A DNA stretch of 64,000 nt. Origin: Arcanobacterium buesumense. Lineage in GTDB: Bacteria > Actinomycetota > Actinomycetes > Actinomycetales > Actinomycetaceae. The stretch is taken from NCBI RefSeq assembly GCF_012563545.1, contig NZ_CP050804.1, positions 1,054,001 to 1,118,000 of the forward strand, written 5' to 3'. Of this stretch, positions 30,688 to 39,645 are shown piece by piece. The notes beneath the pieces were generated by a model, which searched no databases, had not been told where the DNA came from, and saw only the letters and a program-made list of their open reading frames with translations. Position 1 is the stretch's first letter; each line of letters starts with the position of its first letter. The position numbers and the translations under genes were made by a program.

Positions 30688-30693
30688 TAGAAT
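30688..30693 (+). promoter_or_regulatory. -10 element of metNIQ promoter
   Basis: TAGAAT, five of six consensus bases, lies just upstream of the riboswitch. A weak -35 candidate TTTAAT (30665-30670) is 17 bases away. Transcription would start about at the first base pairs of the riboswitch. Confidence 0.5.
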
Positions 30694-30696
30694 TAT

Positions 30697-30780
30697 TCAT
30701 CATGAGCAGCTGAGAGACTCGGCTCACGGAAGCTGCAGCAACCCACAACCATGGTGGGTGCTACTGCCGAGAACGATGGA
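30697..30780 (+). ncRNA. SAM-I-type (S-box) riboswitch upstream of metN
   Basis: The order of conserved elements follows the S-box aptamer: P1 5' strand TCATC (30697-30701), then TGAG..., GAGAGACTCGGCTCACGGA, GCAGCAACC, a P3/P4-type arm and GGTGCTACTGCC, closed by P1 3' strand GATGGA (30775-30780). These align with the classical GGAGGGAC, GGCAACC and GGTGCTAATTCC blocks. The exact subclass (SAM-I or the SAM-I/IV variants of Actinobacteria) needs a covariance model. The P1 3' strand overlaps the metN ribosome binding site GGAGG (30778-30782), so SAM binding, which stabilises P1, should hide it and block translation. No terminator is present, which supports translational control. Confidence 0.85.
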
Positions 30781-30787
30781 GGAATGC

Positions 30788-31777
30788 ATGATCGAGCTGA
30801 AAAATGTTTCAAAGATATATCCCCGCAAGGGTAGTCCAGCTGTTCACGCACTTAAAAATTTATCGCTCACTATCGCAGATAACACGATTCACGGTATCGT
30901 AGGAGAATCTGGAGCCGGAAAATCCACGTTAATTCGTTGCCTAACCGCATTAGAACAACCGACATCTGGGTCTATTCTAGTTGACGGTCAAGACCTTACA
31001 CAGCTCAACTCCCGTCAGCTACGTGTTGCCCGCCGTCATATTGGCATGGTCTTTCAAGGAGCGAACCTTTTCGAAGCTCGTACAACATATGAAAATATTG
31101 CCTATCCCCTACGGATAGCAAAAACTCCTGAAAAAGAAATCGATGCACGCGTAACACAGCTACTTCGTTTAGTTGGCTTACACGACCGCGCAACATCATA
31201 TCCAGCACAACTTTCAGGTGGCCAACGCCAACGAGTAGGCATTGCCCGCGCCTTAGCCGATAAACCAAGTGTGTTGCTCGCAGATGAGCCAACATCAGCG
31301 TTAGACGCTGAAACAACTGACTCAATCCTCAACTTACTAAAAAGCGTGCGCGACCAAACTGGAGTCACCGTCGTCGTCATTACCCATGAAATGTCTGTTG
31401 TACGAAAGATCTGCGATTCTGTTACGCTACTTGACGCTGGTGGTATCCAAGAAACTGGCCGGATCGATGATATTTTACAAGATCCCACCTCGGAATTAGC
31501 TAAAAAACTCATTCCGCTACCCGAACTTGACCGCGAAATCCGTGAGCTTAACGACGTTATTGACCTTTACTTCACCTCCGAACCTGGAAAACCTACCGGT
31601 TCACTTGTGTTGAGCCAAGTCGCCGAACTAGGAGCCGATATAGCTGCCGGTACATTCGAATCAGTTGGCGATGTTCAAGTAGGTCGGTTAGCTTTAACTG
31701 TCCCAGTGGGACACGGAGAATTTTTCGCAACAAAATTTGACAAAACAACCATTTTTGCACAGGTGCGTGAAGCATGA
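30788..31777 (+). CDS. metN: Methionine ABC transporter ATP-binding protein
   Basis: 329-residue ATPase of the MetNIQ importer for D/L-methionine. Walker A is GESGAGKST, signature LSGGQRQR, Walker B LLADEPTSALD and H-loop THE. The last 80 residues form a NIL domain, the methionine-sensing regulatory domain of MetN. Start ATG 30788 lies five bases after GGAGG; an upstream frame to 30758 runs inside the riboswitch. Controlled by the SAM riboswitch and overlapping metI (ATGA). Confidence 0.95.
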   Translation: MIELKNVSKIYPRKGSPAVHALKNLSLTIADNTIHGIVGESGAGKSTLIRCLTALEQPTSGSILVDGQDLTQLNSRQLRVARRHIGMVFQGANLFEARTTYENIAYPLRIAKTPEKEIDARVTQLLRLVGLHDRATSYPAQLSGGQRQRVGIARALADKPSVLLADEPTSALDAETTDSILNLLKSVRDQTGVTVVVITHEMSVVRKICDSVTLLDAGGIQETGRIDDILQDPTSELAKKLIPLPELDREIRELNDVIDLYFTSEPGKPTGSLVLSQVAELGADIAAGTFESVGDVQVGRLALTVPVGHGEFFATKFDKTTIFAQVREA

Positions 31778-32508
31778 TTAGCATAGCTCCAGAAGTATCT
31801 ACCCTCGCCGCCATTGCGTCACGGCGCGACGAAGGAACCTGGTTTAATCGCCCAGTAATCCAAGATCAACTTCTTGGTGCAATTATGGAAACCATTTACA
31901 TGGTTGGGCTAGGAACACTTATCACTGTAATTATTGGTCTACCATTGGGCGTTATTCTTGCCGAAACACGTAAAGAAGGGCTTATCCCCCACCGGATATT
32001 CCATAAGACACTCGGGGCAATAGTCAATATAGGCCGCGCAATACCCTTTATTATATTGGCCGTTATTGTACTCTATGCAATTCGCCTTATTAATATTCCT
32101 GGACTATCCACAGTTGGTTGGCCGGCATTTACCATCGCCCTCATTGTCTCTGCCGTACCTTATTTTGCGCGCCTCGTAGAATCAAACGTACTGGCAGTAT
32201 CACACGGCAAAGTTGAAGCAGCACAAATGGCTGGCGCATCCTCGCTAGCAATTATGACAGGTGTCCTCATTCGTGAAGCTTTGCCGGCAATTATCCAATC
32301 AATCACGATCTTAACAATTACTGTTATCGGTTATTCCGCAATGTCGTCAATGGTGGGTGGCGGCGGGCTAGGCGCCCTAGCTATCAATCATGGATATACT
32401 CGGCATAACTTTGATGTCGTAATTATTAGCGTGATCGTTATTCTTATCATGGTGCAAATCGTTCAGTGGATTGGCGATATGTTGAGCCGGCTGGTTGATC
32501 ACCGCTAA
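31774..32508 (+). CDS. metI: Methionine ABC transporter permease
   Basis: 244-residue membrane subunit of the methionine importer, with about five helices and the EAA loop EAAQMAGASSLAIMTGVLIR that docks to MetN. The N-terminus is slightly longer than in E. coli MetI. The start overlaps the metN stop. Followed after 134 bases by metQ, with an intervening hairpin. Confidence 0.94.
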   Translation: MISIAPEVSTLAAIASRRDEGTWFNRPVIQDQLLGAIMETIYMVGLGTLITVIIGLPLGVILAETRKEGLIPHRIFHKTLGAIVNIGRAIPFIILAVIVLYAIRLINIPGLSTVGWPAFTIALIVSAVPYFARLVESNVLAVSHGKVEAAQMAGASSLAIMTGVLIREALPAIIQSITILTITVIGYSAMSSMVGGGGLGALAINHGYTRHNFDVVIISVIVILIMVQIVQWIGDMLSRLVDHR

Positions 32509-32523
32509 GGCACAACCAGCCGG
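32487..32523 (+). other. Hairpin at metI-metQ junction
   Basis: Perfect 10-bp stem CCGGCTGGTT/AACCAGCCGG (32487-32496 with 32514-32523) around a 17-base loop, spanning the metI stop codon. No U-tract follows. It may stabilise the upstream mRNA or reduce read-through to metQ. Confidence 0.5.
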
Positions 32524-32642
32524 GATGCTCCACGCCTTAGCATCCTTCAACGCATAATGCCGTTATCGCTAGAATTCTTCTAATTGATAGCGAATATATG
32601 CCCCTGACACAAACGATAAACATCCTGATATAAAGAGGAAAA

Positions 32643-33470
32643 ATGAAATTCCAAAAATTTGCTACCCTTGCTTTCGCCAGCACCCTAGCTCTAACTTCTT
32701 GCTCCACGTCGCCACAAAACAATGCAGATTCTGCGAACGACGACGGGGTTGTCACCTTAACAGTTGGCGCCTCGCCTGTCCCCCATGCCGATATCCTCAA
32801 TTTTATTAACGACAATCTTGCGGAAGATGCTGGTATTAAGCTTGAGATCAAGGAATATACCGATTACATCCAACCCAATGTTGCTCTGGATCAAAATGAA
32901 CTTGATGTCAACTTCTTTCAACACCTTCCATATTTCGACACTGAAGTAGCGGAAAAAGGATACGAATTCGAACATGGAACTGGTATTCAAATTGAGCCAT
33001 ATGCAGTGTTTTCTCAGAAGATTGACGAGATTAAAGAACTAACTGATCAGGCAACTATTTTAGTTAATAATGATCCGTCTAACCAGGCTCGTGCACTGAA
33101 ACTCTTAGAAAAACTTGGGCTTTTTACCTTGGCTGATAAGGAAAACCCAACGATTCACGATCTGGCTACTAATCCCCATAACTATAAAGTTATTGAGGCT
33201 GATCCAACAATCATTCCAGTACAACTACCAGATGTGGATATTGCTGTGATTAATGGAAATTTTGCACTCGATCATGGACTAAATCCAGCACAAGATGCCA
33301 TTGCCATCGAATCTGGTGAAAATAATCCTTATGCCAATATTTTGGCATGGAAAAAGGATTCTCCCAAAGCTTCGGCAATCGCAAAATTAGAAAAGCTCAT
33401 ACATGATCCACAAGTTGCCGACTTTATTCGCCAGTCTTACCCGAATGGGGAAATCATCCCGGCATTCTAG
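32643..33470 (+). CDS. metQ: Methionine-binding lipoprotein of MetNIQ importer
   Basis: 275-residue substrate-binding protein of the NlpA/MetQ family. The signal peptide ends in the lipobox LTSC with lipidated C20. The family sequence is plain: VGASPVPHADILNFI, DYIQPNVALDQNELDVNFFQH, VNNDPSNQARALKLLEKLGL and INGNFALDHGL. AGAGGA precedes the ATG. Third gene of metNIQ. Confidence 0.95.
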   Translation: MKFQKFATLAFASTLALTSCSTSPQNNADSANDDGVVTLTVGASPVPHADILNFINDNLAEDAGIKLEIKEYTDYIQPNVALDQNELDVNFFQHLPYFDTEVAEKGYEFEHGTGIQIEPYAVFSQKIDEIKELTDQATILVNNDPSNQARALKLLEKLGLFTLADKENPTIHDLATNPHNYKVIEADPTIIPVQLPDVDIAVINGNFALDHGLNPAQDAIAIESGENNPYANILAWKKDSPKASAIAKLEKLIHDPQVADFIRQSYPNGEIIPAF

Positions 33471-33557
33471 CATGTAGCTCTCTCATCTAGAGTTTTACTG
33501 CTAGGCGAAGAGATACAACACGTTGTCTTCTCAACCGGTAAACGTTCTTTATAGGTC

Positions 33558-33593
33558 GTAAGGGGGCTGATGCGTACGCATCAGCCCCCTTAC
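33558..33593. terminator. Perfect 36-bp palindrome, terminator between metQ and putA
   Basis: Two exact 18-base arms meet without a spacer, with core GGGGGCTGATGCG. It lies between the convergent metQ and putA genes and has no U-tract on either side. Confidence 0.75.
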
Positions 33594-33602
33594 AGTTACC
33601 TC

Positions 33603-33636
33603 TTAAATGATTCCCTCATGTTAAATGATTCCCTCA
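33603..33636. repeat. Tandem duplication of the putA 3' end
   Basis: TTAAATGATTCCCTCA occurs at 33603-33618 and again at 33621-33636, an 18-base period. The second copy is the last codons and stop of putA; the first copy lies just beyond the stop and is not translated. It looks like replication slippage. Confidence 0.85.
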
Positions 33637-36600
33637 AGAATCTTTGTATGGTCACCAAAACGATGGTTCGTCGCGGCAATCGCTTGTTCTCGGAAGAATG
33701 GTCGAAGATCAACTCGGCCGTTTCCAGTAACCGGATCACTATAAATCGCAACATCTACCGAACCGTCAACAGCTTTAGCTACATCGGAAGATTGAGAACC
33801 AATGTAACGGATTCGGGCAGGATACGCTGGCGCTTGTGTAAGACGTTCAAGCCATGCATCGTGGGACTCAACCGTTACCTCTATTCCCTGCCGATCCAGC
33901 AATACTGCAAACGATCCAGGCAACTCTCCGGCAATTGACAAGCTCACCGGAGCACCCGCAACTGATGCGCCAACAATCATCGCCACCGCCAAATCCCAGC
34001 TTTGACGATCTTCGAGTCGGACGTGAACGGATGCCGGACGATAGCGCAAAATATTCTTCTCTACCTCTAGCCGAGAGGCATCTTCGGCACGTAAGTAATG
34101 AGTGTCAAGCGCATTGTTAATGCTTCGAAGCGCGTGTCTAAAGGAATACTGATCTTGCGGTTCAATGGAGCGATACAGGTTATCGAGTTGTACCAACAGC
34201 TCATGCGTTAAGGACGCCAATTCGGCAGATTCCTCAACCTTCGCCGCTGGTTTAACCTGAACAAGGCCTAATAAGTGATTTGGCCCGCCTGCTTTCGACC
34301 CGGTTCCCACGTTAGAGCGCTTCCATCCGCCAAATGGTTGCCGGCGTACAATCGCGCCCGTAATCCCGCGATTAATATAGGCGTTTCCGACATGGACATG
34401 ATCTAGCCAATGCGCAATTTCGGCACTATCGAGAGTGTGGATACCACCAGTTAGTCCATAGTCAACCGCATTTTGAATATCAATAGCCTCATCAAGATCG
34501 TTGGCATACATAATGCCAAGAACAGGACCGAAGTATTCTGTCATATGGAATTCTGATCCTCGCTTAACACCAACACGAATTCCTGGGCTCCATAGCCGGC
34601 CACTATCATCTAGCCGGCGAGGAGTGAGAATCCAGCGTTCACCAGGTCCAAGTTGCGTCAAGCCACGTTCTAGCTTCCCAGCTACCGGTTCAATAACCGG
34701 CCCCATTTCCGCATCAGGTACGTGTGGGTAAGCTACATGAAGGGAACGTGCAGCATCCACGATTTGATTAAGGAGACGTTTGGATTCAGCCATAGTGTCA
34801 ACTAAAATCACCAGTGAACATGCCGAACACTTTTGGCCAGCATGACCAAATGCCGATGTGACGATGTCTTTAGCAGCAAGGTCAATATCTGCCTGGGGAG
34901 TGACGATAATAGCGTTCTTTCCAGATGTTTCCGCGAAGAGCCGTAAATCCGGACGCCATGATCGGAATAGTTGTGCTGTTTCGGCAGAACCTGTAAAGAC
35001 TACCTGATCGCTGTGAACAACTAGGGCTTGGCCAGCATCTGGTAAGTCCTGCGGGGCAATATCAACTAGTTGCAACACATCTCGCGGTACACCAGCATCC
35101 CATAATGCTTGCGCAACTAGAGCACCTGTTCGGCGGGCTTGTTCAGCAGGTTTAAATACGACTGCCGAACCAGTTGCCAACGGCGCCACAACAGAGCCTG
35201 TTGGAATTGCGATAGGAAAATTCCACGGTGGTATCGCAGCGCTCACCTGCGCCGGAATAATCTCCACACCGTCAAATGTGTAGAGTTCTTCAGCTAAATC
35301 TGCGTAGTATTGGCAAAAATCGATTGCCTCCGAAACTTCGATATCCCCTTCGCTAAGGATTTTTCCACATTCAGCGGCTGCAACAGTTATCAGCTCAGCC
35401 CGGCGTTCTCCAAGAATTTTCGCTGCATTGCGTAAAATATCTGCACGTTCGGATGCCGGACGCTGTGCCCATTCTTCAGCATGCCCGCGAGCCCTATCAA
35501 TACATGTTTTAATCTCAGCGGAACTATGAACGCGGGCTCTGTCTGCTAAATCAGTTCCTAAAGAAGTATGAGGAATCTCAGCAAATATACGATCTGCCCA
35601 AGCTATATTTGCTGGTAACGAGGGGTCAGAGTCCGCACTATTAGCGAATGATGACATGATAGGGACATCATCTTTTTCACGGTCCTGTTTACGGTTTCGC
35701 CCATAACGTAGTTCTGGAATATCAGCGGGATCAACGTGTGAGAAAGCTGCACAAAGCGTTTCATATTCTTCAGAAAATGCTCCTAAAAGAGCAGCGATAT
35801 ATCGGTCACGTTCACGATTGAAAACACTTTCGTCATGCGGAAATTGGAAGACGTTGGACATGAAGTTCTCTGATCCAGATGATTCTTCAAGGCGACGTAC
35901 AAGATAGGAAATAGCAACATCAAATTCAGCTGGATCTACAACTGGAACATAATACAAGATATGCCCAACATCTTCTCGTACCGCTTCGGCTTGGTTTGTT
36001 GCCATACCTTTGAGCATTTCAACTTCGTATCCTGAGGTAATATCGCGTTTTTTAATCAGTGACAATGCAAACCCCAGCGAGAACATGTTATGACCGGCAA
36101 TGCCGAGTTTGACATGAGCTAAATGCTCCGGACGTAGCGCATATTCAAGCATCCGCAGATAATTAGCATCCGAAGCTGCTTTAGAAGGTTGGGTGGTAAG
36201 ATCCCAGCCATGCATGATGGCATCAACGCGTTCCATTGGTAGGTTGGCACCTTTGACGAGGCGAACCTTAATGGGGGCCCCGCCGTTGCTAACTCGTTTG
36301 CTTGCCCATTTTTGCAAATCAACCATCGCTGGTAACGCATCTGGCAAATAAGCTTGTAGAACGATTCCGGCCTCTAGATCGTGAAACTCAGATCTGTTGA
36401 GCAAGCTCTTAAAAACATCAATCGTCAAATGTAGATCATGGTATTCTTCCATATCCAAGTTAACGAATTTATGCAGACGATGAGCCTTTTGATATAACGG
36501 GTAAAGTTCTTCAACAGCATGTTCGACTGCGTTGTGATATCCCCACGGGTTATGTACACCAAGAACTGCAGAAACTTTGATTGACACGTAATCGACATAG

Positions 36601-37127
36601 TCGTGGTCGAGTAAGTCCATGACCGCATTGAGACGGCGAGCAGCTTCTTTCTTACCTAAAACTGCTTCACCAAGGAGATTTAAGTTTAACCGAGATCCAT
36701 CTTTTCGCATCTCTTTGATAGCTGGACCGAGTTTTTTCGGATTTATATCAAGGACGAGGTCACCAACGAGTGCTCGAAAGACACGGAACGCAGATCCGAC
36801 GACGACGTGGGGTGCAAATGTTGCAAGTTTGCCACCAGCGTTTGCCGGCAACGCAAGGTATGGCGGAAGGAAATCAATTTTTTGATCAGACAGTTTTGCC
36901 AAATTGCGGGCCGCTACACGTTTGTCTTCTGGTCGAATAACTTTATCAACAAAATCAATTGTGAAGTCTAAACCTCCAGGGGAGGCTAAGACATCCGCTA
37001 AGAGCTTACCGGCACGGTCTGTAGGAAGCTGAGCTGCTCGATCAGCCCAGATTCGCGCTTGGCTAATCGCCTCATTCGCAACATCGGAAAGACTAATATC
37101 GCCTTTAATATCAGGTTTCATTTTCAC
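33621..37127 (-). CDS. putA: Bifunctional proline dehydrogenase / glutamate-semialdehyde dehydrogenase PutA
   Basis: Oxidises proline to glutamate in two steps, the first FAD-linked and the second NAD-linked. The 1168 residues contain a proline dehydrogenase domain (about 40-430; VRLVKGANLP and YEVEMLKGMA), an aldehyde dehydrogenase domain (about 480-970; PWNFPIAIPTGSVVAPL, ETSGKNAIIV, catalytic Cys in GHAGQKCSACS), and a C-terminal extension of about 190 residues. There is no N-terminal DNA-binding domain, so it is not an autorepressor. GTG 37127 is chosen because AAAGGA lies five bases upstream; ATG 37121 is an alternative. Divergent from the proline permease gene putP. Confidence 0.94.
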   Translation of the reverse strand: MKMKPDIKGDISLSDVANEAISQARIWADRAAQLPTDRAGKLLADVLASPGGLDFTIDFVDKVIRPEDKRVAARNLAKLSDQKIDFLPPYLALPANAGGKLATFAPHVVVGSAFRVFRALVGDLVLDINPKKLGPAIKEMRKDGSRLNLNLLGEAVLGKKEAARRLNAVMDLLDHDYVDYVSIKVSAVLGVHNPWGYHNAVEHAVEELYPLYQKAHRLHKFVNLDMEEYHDLHLTIDVFKSLLNRSEFHDLEAGIVLQAYLPDALPAMVDLQKWASKRVSNGGAPIKVRLVKGANLPMERVDAIMHGWDLTTQPSKAASDANYLRMLEYALRPEHLAHVKLGIAGHNMFSLGFALSLIKKRDITSGYEVEMLKGMATNQAEAVREDVGHILYYVPVVDPAEFDVAISYLVRRLEESSGSENFMSNVFQFPHDESVFNRERDRYIAALLGAFSEEYETLCAAFSHVDPADIPELRYGRNRKQDREKDDVPIMSSFANSADSDPSLPANIAWADRIFAEIPHTSLGTDLADRARVHSSAEIKTCIDRARGHAEEWAQRPASERADILRNAAKILGERRAELITVAAAECGKILSEGDIEVSEAIDFCQYYADLAEELYTFDGVEIIPAQVSAAIPPWNFPIAIPTGSVVAPLATGSAVVFKPAEQARRTGALVAQALWDAGVPRDVLQLVDIAPQDLPDAGQALVVHSDQVVFTGSAETAQLFRSWRPDLRLFAETSGKNAIIVTPQADIDLAAKDIVTSAFGHAGQKCSACSLVILVDTMAESKRLLNQIVDAARSLHVAYPHVPDAEMGPVIEPVAGKLERGLTQLGPGERWILTPRRLDDSGRLWSPGIRVGVKRGSEFHMTEYFGPVLGIMYANDLDEAIDIQNAVDYGLTGGIHTLDSAEIAHWLDHVHVGNAYINRGITGAIVRRQPFGGWKRSNVGTGSKAGGPNHLLGLVQVKPAAKVEESAELASLTHELLVQLDNLYRSIEPQDQYSFRHALRSINNALDTHYLRAEDASRLEVEKNILRYRPASVHVRLEDRQSWDLAVAMIVGASVAGAPVSLSIAGELPGSFAVLLDRQGIEVTVESHDAWLERLTQAPAYPARIRYIGSQSSDVAKAVDGSVDVAIYSDPVTGNGRVDLRPFFREQAIAATNHRFGDHTKILEGII

Positions 37128-37252
37128 TGTCGTCCTTTCACAGTTGTACCAGGAGCCCAGCACTCGTGATATGTCAAATCATACATTCATTATTATCTCT
37201 ACGCTGAGAAATCTTACGTTTTTCTTACATTAAACAGACTCAGTAATGTACT

Positions 37253-37267
37253 GTTGACAGGGACAAC
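37253..37267. promoter_or_regulatory. Inverted repeat between putA and putP
   Basis: GTTGACAGGGACAAC is a dyad (GTTGnC...GnCAAC), 19 bases before the putP start and containing TTGACA. It could be an operator or part of the promoter; no good -10 was found at a normal spacing. Confidence 0.3.
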
Positions 37268-37285
37268 AATTTTGGGACGTGAACT

Positions 37286-38863
37286 ATGACTGATAAAACC
37301 TATCAGACCATTGCAATGGTCATTTATCTTCTTGCCATGATTGGCATCGGCTTATGGGCTTATCGAAAGAATGATTCGGTTGATGACTATATCCTCGGCG
37401 GTCGCCAACTACATCCTGCCGTTGCCGCCCTTTCAGCTGGCGCATCAGATATGTCTGGCTGGTTACTCATGGGCCTTCCAGGGGCCTTATACGCTCATGG
37501 CCTTATCGAATCCTGGATTGCTATAGGTTTAACGGCTGGTGCATGGCTGAATTGGAAATTTGTTGCCCCGCGGCTACGCTCCTATACTGAAGTTTCCCAT
37601 AATTCGATCACTGTCCCTTCATTCTTAGATTCACGACTCCGCGACTCTTCCCATGCACTACGTATCGTCTCGGGTGTAGTTATTCTCTTTTTCTTCACCT
37701 TTTACGTATCATCCGGTCTCGTAGCTGGAGGGATATTCTTTGAAGCAGCTTTTGGCACCTCATACCTCACTGGGATGTTACTTATCGCCGTTGTAACAAT
37801 CCTCTACACCTTATTAGGTGGATTTCTTGCCGTATCGTGGACCGACCTCGTTCAGGGCATCATGATGCTTCTTGCCTTAGTTTTTGTTCCGATTGTTGGT
37901 CTAGTTACGGTAGGTGGTCCATCTGCCGCAATATCTTCGGCACAAAATATTAATCCCAACTTACATTCGTTCGTGGGTGGCGATACGCTAAGTTTGGCTG
38001 GAATTATTGGTATTTTCTCCGCATTGGCATGGGGGCTAGGATATTTCGGACAACCACATATTATCGTGCGGTTCATGGCCTTACGCCAACCATCAGAAGC
38101 AAAACCTGCACGACGAATTGGTATTGGCTGGATGGTTATTTCCATTCTTGGCGCTATGGGAACTGCTCTAGTAGGAATTGCTTGGGCTGACCAATCTGGA
38201 GCCGGGCTACTCGATAACCCAGAACAAGTATTCATCTATATGGGCCAAATTCTTTTCCACCCATTTATTGCCGGGTTTATGCTCGCAGCTATTCTCGCTG
38301 CCATTATGTCGACAATATCTTCTCAACTATTAGTTTCTTCTTCTGCATTAGTTGAAGACATATACGCTGTATTCTTGAGTAAAAATGTATCGAAAAGAAG
38401 TGGTGTCATGCTCTCACGCGGAGCGGTCATCGTTATTTCTATGATTGCTGCTCTTTTAGCGGTGTCACCATCAGATACTATTTTACAACTCGTTGCTTTT
38501 GCTTGGGCTGGATTCGGAGGCGCCTTTGGCCCAATTATTTTGCTATCGCTATTCTGGCGTAAGCTCACCACTCAAGGAGCTTTAGTTGGTATGGTTACCG
38601 GTGCGCTTACCGTCGTCATATGGTCCAACCTTTCAGGTGGAATATTCGATCTCTATGAAATTGTCCCCGGTTTTATAGCTAACGTGACTATCGCCGTCGT
38701 CGCCTCTCTTTTAACATATCGTCCCAATTCAATTATCACAGCAGAATTTGACGCTGCCCTCATGCTAGTACGCAACTGGGAAGACCGCGATCGCGCAATC
38801 GATAAAGTACGTGAGGTCCATTCTAAAGATCATTACACAGCGCGTTCTACCCGCGAACAGTAA
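37286..38863 (+). CDS. putP: Sodium/proline symporter PutP
   Basis: 525-residue member of the sodium:solute symporter family with about 13 membrane helices. Family motifs include DDYILGGRQLHPAVAALSAG, ASDMSGWLLMGLPGALY, WTDLVQGIMM and GLGYFGQPHIIVRFMAL. It imports proline for the divergent PutA. The C-terminal 30 residues are charged and cytoplasmic. The stop is six bases from the convergent pcp stop. Confidence 0.94.
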   Translation: MTDKTYQTIAMVIYLLAMIGIGLWAYRKNDSVDDYILGGRQLHPAVAALSAGASDMSGWLLMGLPGALYAHGLIESWIAIGLTAGAWLNWKFVAPRLRSYTEVSHNSITVPSFLDSRLRDSSHALRIVSGVVILFFFTFYVSSGLVAGGIFFEAAFGTSYLTGMLLIAVVTILYTLLGGFLAVSWTDLVQGIMMLLALVFVPIVGLVTVGGPSAAISSAQNINPNLHSFVGGDTLSLAGIIGIFSALAWGLGYFGQPHIIVRFMALRQPSEAKPARRIGIGWMVISILGAMGTALVGIAWADQSGAGLLDNPEQVFIYMGQILFHPFIAGFMLAAILAAIMSTISSQLLVSSSALVEDIYAVFLSKNVSKRSGVMLSRGAVIVISMIAALLAVSPSDTILQLVAFAWAGFGGAFGPIILLSLFWRKLTTQGALVGMVTGALTVVIWSNLSGGIFDLYEIVPGFIANVTIAVVASLLTYRPNSIITAEFDAALMLVRNWEDRDRAIDKVREVHSKDHYTARSTREQ

Positions 38864-38869
38864 CACGCT

Positions 38870-39517
38870 TTACACGATATTTCTGGCCACTACCTGACAG
38901 ACAAGCGTCAGTGCAGTGGCCAGATCTGCTATCGACAGATCGGCTTGAGAAAACTGCAAGCCCTCACCCATATCGGAATCAGTTTCAGCACCTACCCGCG
39001 CTACCCCGCTATCTCGAACGGCCGGCACGTGAATAAATCCTGCCGGGCCACTAAACGTGCGTAACAAGCTTCGAAAAACTGCGTTACACACGTAAGCACC
39101 CGCATCAACAGATTCCGATGCGCTAATCCCGTTCACATTCAACTCAGCAATAATTTCTTGACAGGGCAAGCGCGATTGAAGGACTGCGGCTACTTCATCT
39201 AAATTCTCCTGGCATGCTTGATAGCCGTCATTATCCGGGATACGCGCATGAGCAACGTTACGGGCAAAGAGCTCTACGGATATATCATGCCGCTTGCCAG
39301 CTTCACCCACCGCAATGACTGCATCTGGTTTTAGTTCAGCTATCGTGTGCGCAAGAATACGTGGCCCACGCTCGAAAGATACGGGGAGGATACGAGTAAA
39401 AACCTCAACATCAATATCATCAACTTCAATATGAGGCGCAAGCTGCTCAACAGCTTGTTCACTAGCATTGAGATTATCTCGCCCAAACGGTTCAAAACCC
39501 GTCACTAAAATCCTCAT
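38870..39517 (-). CDS. pcp: Pyroglutamyl-peptidase I
   Basis: 215-residue cysteine peptidase that removes N-terminal pyroglutamate from peptides. The triad residues are E82 in AVGEAGKR, C144 in GAYVCNAVF and H163 in GFIHVPAV, at nearly the same positions as in Bacillus Pcp. The N-terminus MRILVTGFEPFG is diagnostic; the ATG at 39517 has GGAGGAG upstream, whereas the frame runs back to 39589. It is a cytosolic partner for peptides released by the surface proteases. Confidence 0.94.
   Translation of the reverse strand: MRILVTGFEPFGRDNLNASEQAVEQLAPHIEVDDIDVEVFTRILPVSFERGPRILAHTIAELKPDAVIAVGEAGKRHDISVELFARNVAHARIPDNDGYQACQENLDEVAAVLQSRLPCQEIIAELNVNGISASESVDAGAYVCNAVFRSLLRTFSGPAGFIHVPAVRDSGVARVGAETDSDMGEGLQFSQADLSIADLATALTLVCQVVARNIV
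38883..38923 (+). terminator. Terminator of putP lying inside the 3' end of pcp
   Basis: A 9-bp outer stem CTGGCCACT/AGTGGCCAG (38883-38891 with 38915-38923) encloses a second stem CTGAC/GTCAG. It starts 20 bases after the putP stop and falls within the pcp coding sequence. Confidence 0.55.
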
Positions 39518-39582
39518 ACTACGTTTTCTCCTCCTATACGCTACCAGTACCACCACAGGAAGTAGTATGCCCTTTATTGAGC

Positions 39583-39627
39583 ATAGCAAAGGGTAGAAGA
39601 CCCGATTGGTCTTCCACCCTTTGCTAT
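39583..39627 (-). terminator. Terminator of the giant subtilase gene
   Basis: 20-bp stem (39583-39602 with 39608-39627) around a 5-base loop. On the minus strand the single non-complementary pair becomes a G-U wobble, so the hairpin is intact there. It lies 18 bases after the subtilase stop. Confidence 0.8.
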
Positions 39628-39645
39628 TTCGTTGCTAGATGAGTA

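Noticed and set aside
37254-37282. TTGACA as the -35 of a standard putP promoter
   Set aside because: No acceptable -10 at 15-19 bases; recorded only as part of a dyad.
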